DNA of 64,000 nucleotides, taken from the NCBI GenBank assembly GCA_951802425.1, contig OX637798.1:1860001-1924000 (forward strand). The letters run 5' to 3'. The translations under genes were made by a program, and so were the position numbers. The notes below the pieces were generated by a model. The model searched no databases, was not told the origin of the DNA, and saw only the letters and a program-made list of their open reading frames with translations. Below, in pieces: positions 1 to 10,192 of this stretch (the stretch's first letter is position 1; every line of letters begins with the position of its first letter). The DNA is from Clavaria fumosa. Its lineage: Eukaryota > Basidiomycota > Agaricomycetes > Agaricales > Clavariaceae.

Positions 1-505
1 CGCGAGTGGCAGGCATACCTCATCGGAGTGGAAGAGACGATTGAGATCTGGACAGACCATGCAAACCTTCAGTACTTCTGAAAACCCCAGAAGCTGAAGC
101 TGAGGCAGGTCTGTTGGGTTGGCGAGCTCCAGTGCTTTGACTTCGAGATCAAGTACCGCACCAGAAAATCGAACACAAAGGCAGATGCACTCTCGCGGAG
201 GCCAGACTATGGAGAAATGGTGGAGGAGGATGCACCAGTGCAAGTCTTCCCAGAAGTGGAGACCCGCACATCATTCACATCGGAAATGGAGATGCTGCTC
301 CAGAAAAATAGTGTGGTACATGTGCAGAAGCCAGAAGAGCTGGATGATGAGTGGATGAGAGATTGAATGGGACTCTGGTGGAAGGCCAAAATCACCTGGG
401 TGCCCCCAGAGGCATGCGAGGCAGTGCTTGCCTTCGAGCATGACCTTCCCATTGCTGGTCACCCAGGCCCCCAGAAGCTGAGAGCAGCGTTGCTGAGGTC
501 CTACT
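1..505 (+). pseudogene. Degenerate Ty3/gypsy RNase H-integrase fragment (E0, 5' part)
   Basis: The plus strand reads as the end of RNase H (motif WTDHANLQYF), the ALSRRPDYG connector and the start of the integrase HHCC region (HPGPQKLRAAL). It lines up residue by residue with the intact E1 polyprotein near 17536-18020. In-frame stops at 79-81 and 364-366 show it is dead. The fragment is cut at the left window edge, and at 505 it is interrupted by the solo-LTR-like element; the frame resumes at 2300. Belonging to a chromodomain Ty3/gypsy element is certain from the similarity to E1; the age relative to E1 is inferred from the stops. Confidence 0.9.
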
Positions 506-2299
506 TGTCATGAAAGCGTCGTCCGTACTACCAGGCCAGCAAATTTCAATCCTTTAGCTTAAGGAACACCATGCAAATCAGGCGAACAAGGGGCTAAACC
601 CCAACTATATATTTTATCGCAAGATAAGTACAATACTTATCTACACGAAAGAAAGCCAAGACCCCTCTTCATCAAGGGAGGAGCCCGAGGTGCCATACTC
701 AGACCCCCAAGACTCCTCTTCCCACGACTCATCTGAAGAGTCTGAGAAGTCAGACTCACCCACGAACCCGAGAGCTACCCTCAAGGGATGGGAGGCGAAC
801 TGACCATCCCAGATTCCTGCCTCCAGGGCAGCCTCTCGCAGATCTCGCACAGCGCCGAGAGAACCTCCGTCGTCCAGAGTAGGAGACGGGAGGGGGGAAT
901 AGGCGGGGGGGAGGTCAACGGTAGGAAGGGAGGGCGACGGAGGAGGCGCCACCAACGGGGTATCCAGAGGTTGGGGATCTGGACCTGGGGACGGTAAGCC
1001 GGATGTACAGGACCAGAACCAATCTCAGCCCAATCCTGCCCACCTTGGTACCAAGTACCTTGGTCACCCCAAGGGGTGGTGGCCCAGGCAGTTGGCGAGG
1101 GAGGGCAGGGAGGAGCCCAGTCCCAATCTATAAAGAATCAGACTTACTGGAGGCAGAGAGAAGCAGCTCAGCTAACTCACCATGAGGGTCCTCAAGAAGG
1201 TCACAGATACGTCGGTAAGGACCTTGGGTCAAGGAGCAATCCTTGACAAGGTGGGAGGGATCCCCACAGGCGAAGCATCGGTCGAGGACCCAGTAGAGGT
1301 CTGCATCGGCAGGGACGAGTTGAACCCACCAGTGGAAGGTATCGCAAGAGAGCTTGATTCCAGTACGAGGAGCGAAGAGGGAGGAGCTGTGGAAGAACTC
1401 GACAAGGTGGTGGCCTTGGAAGCACATAGCAGGCAGACTCTGAAGGGACGGTGAAAGGAGGAAGACCGTCCTTTTATCCAATAACCGCCACAGACTGATC
1501 TCGACCTCGATTGGGCAGACCCCTATCCACCAGACACGATCACCCCTAAGAAGATCTCTGATCAAAGATCAGTTTCACTCGATCACTGCATCACACTGAT
1601 CGATCAAGTGATCATGACTCAGAACAGCTCGATCACAGATCAGCTGACCCTCCGATCATATCCCCAACAAGATCAGATGCAGCCGACATGATGTAATGCA
1701 TCGAAGCGGGGACCCTATCTGATCGCGGATGACATCATCATCACAAGGATCCCAACAAAGATCGACACTGCTCGGACTCATCATTCCAGTGCAAGCGTGC
1801 AGCTTTCCTGATCATCTATCAGATTCCAATATTTAATCAATGACTCATACATCACGTACAGCCCATAGCTAGAGTATATAAGACCTGAGACCAACCCACA
1901 TGTACCCTAGCTTCGATCTTTTCGTCTATACACTTACTTGAGAGACCTCAACTAAGTCTGACAGCAAACGTCGCTGCTGAGAGTTTCACACTGGAAGGAT
2001 TCGTCTTCCCACCTTTAAGGTCGCAAGTCATCCCTCCTGAGAGTTTCACCAGCCACCCATCGATTGAGCAGAACCTCTATCGGTTCGAGTATTACCAAAG
2101 GTATACAAGGACTTGGATAAAGGACCGACTACTCCGAACCAATCCCCAGACTTATTACCAGACACTTCGACTACTGCAGGAGTATTCCCTGCATATCGAG
2201 AGACAAGTCCGCCAGGACTATCGACTAGCATTAGAAACTGAACAGACCCTTCGCTCTACCCTTGCACACCAAAGGGGTTTTGCTGTCACAAGCCTGACA
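506..2299. mobile_element. 1.8 kb solo-LTR-like element, copy A, inserted in E0
   Basis: The element starts TGTCATG and ends CCTGACA (TG...CA with short inverted ends). It is flanked by TACT on both sides (502-505 and 2300-2303), and removing it restores the integrase reading frame of E0. A second copy lies at 19809-21530. A TATA-like AGTATATAAG near 1873-1882 is followed by a pyrimidine-rich stretch, as in an LTR promoter. The first half carries an antisense zinc-knuckle frame, and 1550-1800 is dense in TGATC motifs. No reverse transcriptase or transposase is present. The best reading is a very long solo LTR or a non-autonomous LTR derivative; which of the two is not decidable here. Confidence 0.75.
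1128..1565 (-). CDS. Antisense CCHC zinc-knuckle frame inside element copy A
   Basis: This is an open minus-strand frame of about 145 codons. It contains CFACGDPSHLVKDC (bases 1236-1277), a perfect C-x2-C-x4-H-x4-C nucleic-acid-binding knuckle. The stretch after it, read in another frame (641-955), is proline- then serine/glutamate-rich and is also recognisable in copy B, so the original gene was probably longer and spliced or has since been broken. It is not part of any gag I recognise. It may be a captured host or gag fragment. Whether it is expressed is unknown. Confidence 0.45.
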   Translation of the reverse strand: MIRDLLRGDRVWWIGVCPIEVEISLWRLLDKRTVFLLSPSLQSLPAMCFQGHHLVEFFHSSSLFAPRTGIKLSCDTFHWWVQLVPADADLYWVLDRCFACGDPSHLVKDCSLTQGPYRRICDLLEDPHGELAELLLSASSKSDSL

Positions 2300-3515
2300 T
2301 ACTGGTGGGTGGGGATGGTGAAGGACTCAGATCAGTATGCGGGAGGGTGTCAGATGTGCCAGAAAGTGAAGCCCGACCACACTAGGCGTGCTGCTCTGCT
2401 CCACCCTCACCCTGTGCCCAAAGGGCCTTGGGCAGTGATCTCTTGGGACATTGTGGGCCCTTTCCCCCTCTCCCATGGGCACAACGCCATCCTGGTCATT
2501 GTGGACAAGTTCACAAAGTGGACCCTCATCAAGGCTATTGGCCTTGACCTCACTGGACTTGGTGCTGCTTGTATCCTCCGAGACCGGGTCTTCCGTGACC
2601 ATGGAGTTCTGCAGAAAGTTGTGAGTGACTGGGGCACACAGTTTGTGTCTAAGTTTATGAAGGAGTTTTATGGGATGATTGGGGTTAAGGCAAACCCGAG
2701 TACAGCCTTCCACCCCCAGACAGATGGACAGATGGAACGGGTCAACCAGGAGGTTGAGGTGTATCTCCAGGCCTATGTGGACCACCTACAGGATAATTGC
2801 AGAATGGCTGTCTACTGCTGATTTCGCGCTCAATAACTGTGAGCATTCAGCCACTGGATTCATGCCCTTCTACCTAGAATATGGCTGGCACCCATGGAAT
2901 GGTGGAATTCAGCCACCCTCAGAGGTGAATCCTGCAGCAGATGAGTGGATGGCCAAACTCACGGAGTCTTGGAGAGCAGCCAGGGAAGCGATGGGGAAAG
3001 CAGCAGATGCAATGAAAGCCAGCTATGATAAAGGAAAGCAGCCGAGTTGGAAATACTCAAAGGGAGACTTAGTCTGGTTGGACACATGGAACCTAAAAAT
3101 GGATCGACCCTCCAAGAAGCTTGACAACAAGCGGGCTGGACCCTTCATGGTTGAGGAAAAGGCTGGACCAGCAGCATACCGGCTCAAGCTCCCCCGAGCA
3201 TGGCGCATCCATCAGGTCTTCAACAAGCTGCTACTCACTCCATATATCGCGCCCTCTTTCCTTTCTCAGAGTCTACCTCTGCCCCCCCCTCCCACGATTG
3301 ACGATGACCACTTGGAGTATGAAGTTGAAGCCATCCTTGATGTCAAAAAGGTGGGACATGGGGTGAAGTACCTGGTGAAATGGTTGGGGTACCCTGTGGA
3401 GGAGAACACTTGGGAACCTCGTCGCAACCTCACTAACGTCACGCTGTTGCTCCGAGACTTTTTCCAGCAACACCCTGACAAGGCGAAGTTAGCAGGTTGG
3501 GACGCCCAGCCTTAA
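2300..3515 (+). pseudogene. Degenerate integrase-chromodomain part of E0
   Basis: This continues E0 after the insertion: zinc-finger half (QMCQKVKPDH), integrase core (SWDIVGPFPLS, then VSDWGTQFVSKF, then TDGQMERVNQE) and a C-terminal chromodomain (LEYEVEAILDVKKVGHG, YLVKWLGYPVEENTWEPRR). A frameshift near 2800-2812 splits it into frames 2309-2821 and 2679-3515. It ends with the same DAQP stop and G-rich polypurine tract as E1. It is clearly homologous to E1 along its whole length, and non-functional. Confidence 0.92.
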
Positions 3516-3526
3516 GAGGGGGGTGA

Positions 3527-3830
3527 TGTCAGGATCACTTACATAAGCACATGAGAAAGGTCGGGATGGGATTACAAAAGAGTTGTGGGAAAATCACAGG
3601 AAAGTCACATGATTGGAACGGTTGCTGGATTACATAATGGCGCATCACGTGACCCAGGCCTCGGGTGCATCATGTGACGTTTGGGTCCGAGTGTGGGAAA
3701 ACCGGCAATGCCCGAACTGTCCACTATATATACTACGACTTTTTCTGTCTTATACCCTTTTCCCCTTATGTTAGTATCATCATCATCAACCTTACGTTAA
3801 GTTGTGTGAACCATGAGACTAAGTCTGACA
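3527..3830 (+). repeat. 3' LTR of E0
   Basis: The LTR begins TGTCAGGATCAC directly after the AAGAGGGGGGTGA polypurine tract and ends AAGTCTGACA. It is a diverged relative of the E1 LTR and keeps perfect TGTCAG/CTGACA ends. The TATA-like CTATATATAC near 3723 matches the same site in E1. Confidence 0.85.
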
Positions 3831-3947
3831 GGATGCCCAATGCCCATGACCCTTGGGAATTTCTCTATTGTTGTCCTTATGTTTCTAGAATGTTGTTATG
3901 CACTTGTGGTGAAACACCTCCTGATAATTTGTTATATACTATGTTTC

Positions 3948-4237
3948 TGTTAGGATCGCTTATGTAAGCCATCCCAAAGTGCAGTTGTGGAGAAACTGGG
4001 GAGGGTTGTTGGAAGGTCACATGACCTGTGGCTGTGGTCAGATTACATAATCGTAAGATCACATGACCTGGGCCTGGGCGCATCACGTGATCCGAGAGGT
4101 CCGAGCGTGGGAACGCCGGCAAATGCCGAAGCGTTCGCTATATATACTACGTCTTTTCCATTCTTGTACCCTTTTCCCCTTATCTTAGTATTGTCGTCAT
4201 GACCTTACGCTTAAGTTGTGTGAGACCCAGTCTGATA
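3948..4237 (+). repeat. E1 5' LTR
   Basis: The LTR runs TGTTAGGATCGC...CAGTCTGATA and carries a TATA-like CTATATATAC at about 4138. It is almost identical to 19266-19555. The 3' terminus is TA rather than the usual CA. Confidence 0.95.
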
Positions 4238-4808
4238 TAATACTAAGATCCGCCTGTCCGCCCTAGCCCTGTGTCCTAACCCGGCTAGCCTGGACCCTTA
4301 ATTTCAAACTGTGACATGTTGTCACAGCTCAGCCCCTATCATCCTCTTCTCCTTTACCCTGCCCGCGGTGTGTAACAGAACCGCGCGAAATTTTTACTGT
4401 GTGTAGATACACGTGACCAGACCAGGAGGAAGTCAACTGTGACCCTCCCCAAGTGATACCGAGTGCCCAAGGCCCGGAACTTTGTTTTACAGCTACGTAC
4501 CAGTGAATCGTGTAGTGTACAGGGCAAGGAAAGGCCCCTACATAGTCTTTCTGTAGTTTCCTGGTCCAGTGGACAGGGCCCTTGCTCTGTGACCATTGTC
4601 AGAAGGGCGCACGGGCAACTCATTAGGAGTTGTGGAGCGACCACCTGGGACACCATTTGGGCCCCACGTTAACAAAAGTTTCATAGAATAAGAGTTCTAT
4701 AGGTACATAAGTACACAGAAGAGCAGCCTAAGAGGACAGGACTGTTAAGAGATCGAAGAAATCCTGAGTGCCCAAGGCCTGGAACTTTATTTACAGCATC
4801 CAGGGCCT
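4238..4808 (+). other. E1 untranslated leader
   Basis: There is no convincing coding frame between the 5' LTR and the gag start. A sequence of about 25 nt (GAGTGCCCAAGGCC, then GGAACTTT and a TTTACAG-like end) occurs twice, at about 4459-4492 and 4764-4796. The second copy ends 16 nt before the ATG, so TTTACAG could be a 3' splice site. No obvious tRNA-complementary primer site starting TGG follows the LTR; self-priming, as in Tf1-type elements, is possible but was not shown. Confidence 0.6.
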
Positions 4809-7241
4809 GTGATGGCAGACCATGTCGCCCCGCCTGTAGCCCAACCTATGAGGCTTGACCTATCTGTTGCCCCCTTTGATGGGCAGAAAAGGAACTTCCG
4901 TACGTTCCTCCGATCCCTTCGCCTCCTGTTTATGGCGAACCCGACTGTCTATGCTGTGGACCTGGTGAAGGTCCTTCTTGCTCTGAGCAAAATTACTGGA
5001 GAAGGATTCGCTGCAGAGTGGGCGAATATGAAGGCGGAAGAGATCCTGGGTAGTGGCGAGGCCGGAACCTGGGCAGAGTTTGTGGAGGAGATGAAGCGTG
5101 CATTCGATGACCCGAATGACCGTGCGACTGCCCTTGCCGATATTGCAGGGCTGAAACAGGGTGCCATGACAGCACCAGAGTTCTTCGCAAAATTCGAGAC
5201 GCTGTTCCGACGGGCGAAGTTGAGTGCAGAGAAGGACTCAGGAATCCTAGTCCATTGGCTGGAGTTGAACCTGAGTAGGAGGTTGGTGGAGAGAATCTAT
5301 GGTGTCTCCCCGATGCCAGAGACATATGGAGAATGGAAGGTGCTGGCTGAGAGGCTTGATGCCCAGCAAAGGCGACTGGATGGGATACTCACGGAACGGA
5401 CACCGCGACCCACTGTGACCCCCGCGCGACCCACCGCGACCCTACCACGACCTGCCGTGACCGTTTCGCAACCTCTTGTGACCCCTCTGCTGTGTACTCC
5501 AGATGTGGCCATGGCCCGAGGATGGGCCCCTGCTGATGAGAGATGTTGTTTCCGATGCCACCAGACTGGCCATGCTGTCCGTTTCTGCCCCCTGCCTGAT
5601 ACGCGTCTGCAGGTCCCAAGGGCCCAAACCCGGGCAGCACCATGTGCCCCCCAAATGGCGGAGGGATATGAGAAAGAGATTGCACGGCTCCGAGCCTGCA
5701 TAGAGCTGTGTGAGAGAGAGAGGAGGACTCCCACTGGGGAGAAGAAGTGTGCCAGCCCCCTTTCCGTCCCTGTGCCTGCTGCAAGTATACCCCGATATAC
5801 TATCTTGCAGTGGAGACATACCCGAATTGGGGCTGAGGTGAAGGAGGAAGTGAGACTGGCAGAGCGCCTAACCAGAGTGCGGCCAGAAGTGCAGAAACAT
5901 GTGCCACGAGAGCTAGCCATCCAGGTGCACTTGGAGGCTTTCAGCACTGGCAAAGGGACCACAATGAAGGCCCTTGTTGACTCAGGGTGCACCAACTGCT
6001 TCATGGATTTGGAGTGGGCGAAAGGAGTGGGACTGGAGCCATCTCTCCTGCTGAACCCAATCACCATGTATAATGTGGATGGGACACAGAACAGGAATGG
6101 AAAGGTCCGGTATGGGATAGAGGTGCTGGTGAGAGTTGGTGACCACCAGGAGCGGATCCACTTTCTGCTGGGAAAGACCCAGTCCCACAAGGTCATCCTT
6201 GGGCATGACTGGCTCAAGCGGCATAACCCGGATATCGACTGGCAGAAGGCAGAGCTGAGCCTTACCCGCTGCCCCCCACAGTGTTCCCCATCCCCTCGAG
6301 CCTCTGCACCCCTGAAAACGAGTACCCTCGCATCCACGAGTATTCTGGACACCCGTTTTCCCAACTCTGGCCCTACCCCCGATTGGCCCAGCCGCTACCC
6401 TTTGGTGTTTAGTGAAGCAAAGTGGGATGAACTTCCCCGCTCCCGACCAGACTTCGATATTAAGATCGAGTTCAAAAAGGACCCTGAGCACCTCTCCTCC
6501 AAGCTGTATTCTTTGACACGGCAGGAGATGGTGGAGATGAACCGTTGGGTGGATGAGCAGCTTGCTTCTGGACGAATCCGGCCCTCAAAATCCCCGTATG
6601 CCAGCCCCTTCTTCTTCAAACATGAGAAGGACAAACTGCGGCCAATCATCGACTACTCGAGGCTGAATGCACACCTGATCAAGGACAAGTACCCCCTCCC
6701 CCGCATCCGAGACACAGTGGATGTGCTTAAAGGAGCGTCGATCTACTCTAAGATTGATGCAAAGGGAGGTTTCCCATCTATGCAGGTCTGGCCCGAGCAC
6801 CAGCACCGCTGCGCCTTCCTGACACCCCGTGGACTCTTCGAACCAGCTGTCATGTGGTTTGGACTGCAGAATGCCCCTGCTACCTTCCAACGCTTCATGA
6901 ATCATGTGTTGAGGGAGGAGATTGCAGGAGGACATGTGAGGGCCTATGTGGATGATGTCATTGTGTTTGCAGAGGACTTGGCTACACACCGGTACTGGAT
7001 GGATCGGGTCTTGAGGAAGTTTGGAGAGAATGGGTTGTGTCTCAAACTCAGTAAATGCGAGTTTGAGAAGAGCGAGATCATCTTCCTGGGGATGAAGATC
7101 TCCCACAACAGACTAGAGCATGATCCGGCCAAGGGTGCGGCAGTCCGAGATTGGCCACGTCCCAAGAATGTGAAGGATGTCCAGAGGTTCAATGGAATGC
7201 TGAACTACCTCCGCCGACACATCCCGAATCTTTCTGCCCGG
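4809..7241 (+). CDS. E1 gag-pol polyprotein, first block (Gag, protease, reverse transcriptase)
   Basis: This block holds residues 1-811 of a single 1483-residue polyprotein; the rest is 17236-19254. In order it has a Gag capsid-like domain (about 20-200), a CCHC knuckle CFRCHQTGHAVRFC (247-260), a retropepsin-type protease with catalytic D391 in LVDSGCT, and a reverse transcriptase from about 590 with the YVDD box at 713-716. The ATG at 4809 opens the frame after the leader. The frame runs 85 codons into the E2 LTR before a stop at 7494-7496; that tail is not native. Gag and Pol share one frame without a stop, as in several fungal chromoviruses. It makes the particle and copies the element RNA. 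Confidence 0.93.
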
Positions 7242-8159
7242 TGTAGTGGGTATTACGGTTCTTGCTGCAACTGCTTGATTACAGTCAAGTCCTTCAGGGG
7301 TTCCTGTAAGGCGTTAGAGATTCACCAAACACCCTTGAGGATGTGGAGTATGAATTCAAAATGTGTGAGAAATAGAAATATACGGTGTCCGGGATATTCT
7401 GCTATGTGTCCGATAAAATCCGATAAGGATGGTGCGATAAGACGAAGGGCCGGCAACGACGGAGGCCAGCGGATCGAAGGTTGCGACGACGGGTGAGCTT
7501 AGGTGAGGTTTCTAACAGAGAGAAGGGGTTCAGAAAGCTGTATTTCAGAGAGGTCCGGAGTGTACTTAAGTACAGTTCTGTAAGTACAGCAAATTGGAAT
7601 GTACGGAAATGTCCGGAAAACACATGGAACAGCGCCATGTCGCGTGAAGGGTTACATGAAGGAGTTATATCACAAGGGAAATGAGTAGCTCGGAGGAATG
7701 AAATGTCCGATAACTAGCAAATGTCCGGACCGCTCATAAACTGAAGGAAAGTGGGGCTGGTACAGCAAAGGGGTACTAAGAACAATGGACAAGGTACTGC
7801 AAAGGGTTTGAAACGTTTAAACGATTGAATGGTTGAAAGGGATCATAATATGAAATTTACAGCATGGTATATGAAATAAAGGAATGGGAATGGAATAGTG
7901 TGTATGTCGAGCGCTGACCGTGCTGGAGAGGTGAAATAGAGAGGCGTGGGCGGTGTGTGAGAGCGGTGGGCTGTGATCGTCACGGGGGATTGAAGACCGA
8001 AGTGTCCGACATCGGACATGTATCGGATACTATCGGTCGTTATCGGACGGTGTCGGATCGTTATCGGTTCGTATCGCACGTAATTTCTTTGGATCGCAAA
8101 ACATCCGGATAGTCGGTATCTGTCATGTTTCCGTGTTTAGATCGCATATGGTCCTTACA
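7242..8159 (-). repeat. E2 3' LTR (left copy)
   Basis: In element sense the LTR starts TGTAAGGACC (8159) and ends CACTACA (7242). It contains the phased CGG array at 8012-8077. Short open frames in both LTR copies are only duplicates of each other and have no coding features. Confidence 0.95.
8012..8077. promoter_or_regulatory. Helically phased TATCGG (CGG-triplet) array in the E2 LTR
   Basis: CGG triplets, mostly within (T)ATCGG, start at 8013, 8024, 8034, 8044, 8054 and 8065, with a TATCGC variant at about 8072, i.e. every 10-11 bp on one face of the helix. An extra CGG sits at 8048. The same array is in the other LTR at about 17084-17149. It lies about 80-150 nt from the LTR 5' end in element sense (U3-like), and about 240 bp upstream of the ATG of the antisense gene. 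CGG triplets are the classic half-sites of Zn(II)2Cys6 proteins; actual binding is inference. Confidence 0.6.
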
Positions 8160-8316
8160 TTCTCCCGGGGGCTGAAAATGCAACCGCCCTCGGTTGCAAC
8201 CAAACAAGGCCAAATAACGGTTTGTTGATCGTGAAGTACGCGTCGTGTGGGTGCACATAGGTCCCAACACACCCTTGTGTTTTCTCCAGCGACAGCAACA
8301 CGTCAACTCTCCGACA

Positions 8317-9958
8317 ATGGAAAACTTCGATTCTTCAATCTTTCGAAACGCAGTCCAGGCGATGACCGAGGCGCAGGCCATGGCGCCGGGCGAGGAGTTG
8401 CCGGATCGGGGGCAGGATGGAGAGTGCGCGGAGTGGGTGGGGACGTATGCGGGTGACGCGGTGCGTGAACGAGAATCTTTCGTACTTTTTTTGTATCGCA
8501 CTGACAACGTTTTTAGGACGATTTTCTTGCCGGATATGTGGCAGCGATCGACGACGACGTGGAGGTGGACGAGGGACTCGTCCGGGTCGCGCGAAGGCTC
8601 AAGAAGTGGCGGAAGCTCCGCGGGGACGAGTGGTCCGCTGAGCGGACGAGAAGGCGGGAGGAGGTCGAGGCCGAGAAACAGCGCACGAGTGAGGAGAGGG
8701 CGGCTACTGAGCGGGCCGCAGCAGAGGCGGAGGCGGAGGAGAGGCGGGCGGAGGTCGAGGCCGAGAAACAGTGCACGAGCGAGGAGAGGGCGGCTACTGA
8801 GCGGGCCGCAGCAGAGGCGGAGGCGGAGGAGAGGCGGGCGGAGGCGGCGAGGGCTGCCGAGAAGAGGGCGCGCCTTGCCCGGGCGCGCTTAATTGTCGTA
8901 AGTGACAGCGACGACGAGGGCGAGGCGGCGGCGGCGGCAACAACGACGACGACGGGAGCGGCGGAGTCCGGTGCAGCGGCGGTAACAACGACGACGATAT
9001 CACCGGACGCCGGAGAGCTGCGTGTGGACGAGGTGGCGGCAGGGGAGGATCCGGACGGTCATCGGACCGTGTGGGGAACCGACGGGGTGACGCCCGTCGG
9101 TGTTATCGAGGCGGCGGCGGTGAGTGCGGTGGCCGGGGGAGGCGAGCAGTCGGTGGAGGAGCCGATGTTCGTGCACCGGGACGGTGCGCGGATGATGGCG
9201 ACTCCGGTGTGGGTGGAGATCGCGAGGCGGAAGGCAGCGGAGCGAGGGCGAGGGAGGAGAGGCGGGGCGAAGAGCGACATAGAGTCCCGGGCTGCGCGGC
9301 AGCCTGGAGATAAGGTGAGTGGTTAATTAAGATATGTGAGGCTTTTTCGACGTCTGATATAATGATTAGGAGCACGTTCCGGGGTGCAAGGAGTGCACCC
9401 GGAAGTGGCGGGCGTGCTACGGAGTGGAGGGGATAGCGTGCCGGTGGTGCCGGACGTATAAGGTATCGTGCAGTCTGTCGGCTGTGCGAGGTAAGTGGTA
9501 TTCTTTTTATTTTTCATGATGAGACAAATGATAGGTGTGTTTCAGGAGCGAAAACAGAGAGAGCGGCGGTGTCCGGAACGGAAGGTATGTCGAGAAGGTA
9601 TCGGGTCCGCATTTGCTAACGTATCGGAACAGGTCCGAAGGCGGCGGGAGCGAGCGGAAGTAAGAGGCCGAGGCGAGGTGCGACGCGGGTACCGGTTCGC
9701 GAGGAGACGACGCCGGAGGAGGAGGACGAGATTGAGGAGGATACCAGTGTGGAGCTGGTGGAGGAGCCGCCGGCAAAGAAGAAGAAGGCGGAGGCGGGAC
9801 CAAGTCGGAAGGGTAAGGAGCGGGAGGTGGCGCGAGGGGTGTCCGGGAGGGAGGCGCTCGATAGGGCGCTGGAGATGATGGAGAGGGGGGCGGACCAGGT
9901 GAAGGCCGGAGCGGAGCTGCTCCGGATGCTCCTCCTTGGCGAGTCGTCCTCTAAGTAA
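8317..9958 (+). CDS. Antisense accessory gene of E2: Zn(II)2Cys6-cluster protein, 475 aa
   Basis: Five exons join in frame: 8317-8460, 8517-9314, 9370-9490, 9546-9584 and 9633-9958. The four introns are 48-56 nt, each with a GT donor and an AG acceptor, and branch-like CTGAC, CTGATA or GCTAAC. The protein has an acidic N-terminus, two 30-residue charged coiled-coil repeats (97-156), Ala/Thr- and Gly-rich stretches, then C320-x2-C323-x6-C330-x7-C338-x2-C341-x6-C348, the spacing of fungal binuclear zinc clusters. A basic KKKKAEAGPSRKGKE and a Leu-rich C-terminus suggest nuclear location and self-association. It lies in the env position, antisense to gag-pol, so its introns survive element transcription. 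DNA binding and regulation of E2 are inferred; the gene is not named in any family I know. Confidence 0.75.
8661..8840 (+). repeat. 90-bp tandem duplication in the antisense gene
   Basis: Positions 8661-8750 and 8751-8840 are almost identical and encode two 30-residue repeats starting EVEAEKQ and rich in Glu, Arg and Ala. The frame is kept, so the repeat lengthens a predicted charged helix. Confidence 0.95.
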
Positions 9959-10090
9959 ATATTTTGTTTTTGTTTTTATATATGTTTTTCTTTTTCTATT
10001 TGGTATGGTATGTCGTGTGGGATAAGTGAGGAATGTGAGAATGTGAGAAAATGGTTGAAAGAACGTCGGGGATAAAGTTTGGACTTGTCC

Positions 10091-10094
<4 letters not shown>

Positions 10095-10134
<40 letters not shown>
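10095..10134. repeat. 40-nt poly(T) tract between E2 antisense gene and pol
   Basis: An uninterrupted run of 40 T on the plus strand (A on the pol strand) lies between the antisense stop (9958) and the pol stop (10193). It could be a retained poly(A) from a captured transcript, or a slippage-expanded terminator-like tract shared by the two convergent units. Confidence 0.9.
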
Positions 10135-10136
<2 letters not shown>

Positions 10137-10192
10137 CGGTTTGAATCAATGTGAAGTATAGAAAAATGAAGGATATGATGGAGAAAAAATAC

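Noticed and set aside
5297..6364. A 355-codon minus-strand frame opposite E1 gag-pol
   Set aside because: It is a shadow of the GC-biased gag-pol codons; no domain, no start context, and it crosses several known domains on the other strand.
7242..7496. 85-codon extension of the E1 frame into the E2 LTR as a fusion protein
   Set aside because: It is an accident of insertion; the true continuation is at 17236, in frame and homologous to E0.
7402..7684. Short frames inside the E2 LTR, seen identically at 16474-16756
   Set aside because: The identity only reflects LTR duplication; there are no protein features, and the LTR needs no coding function.
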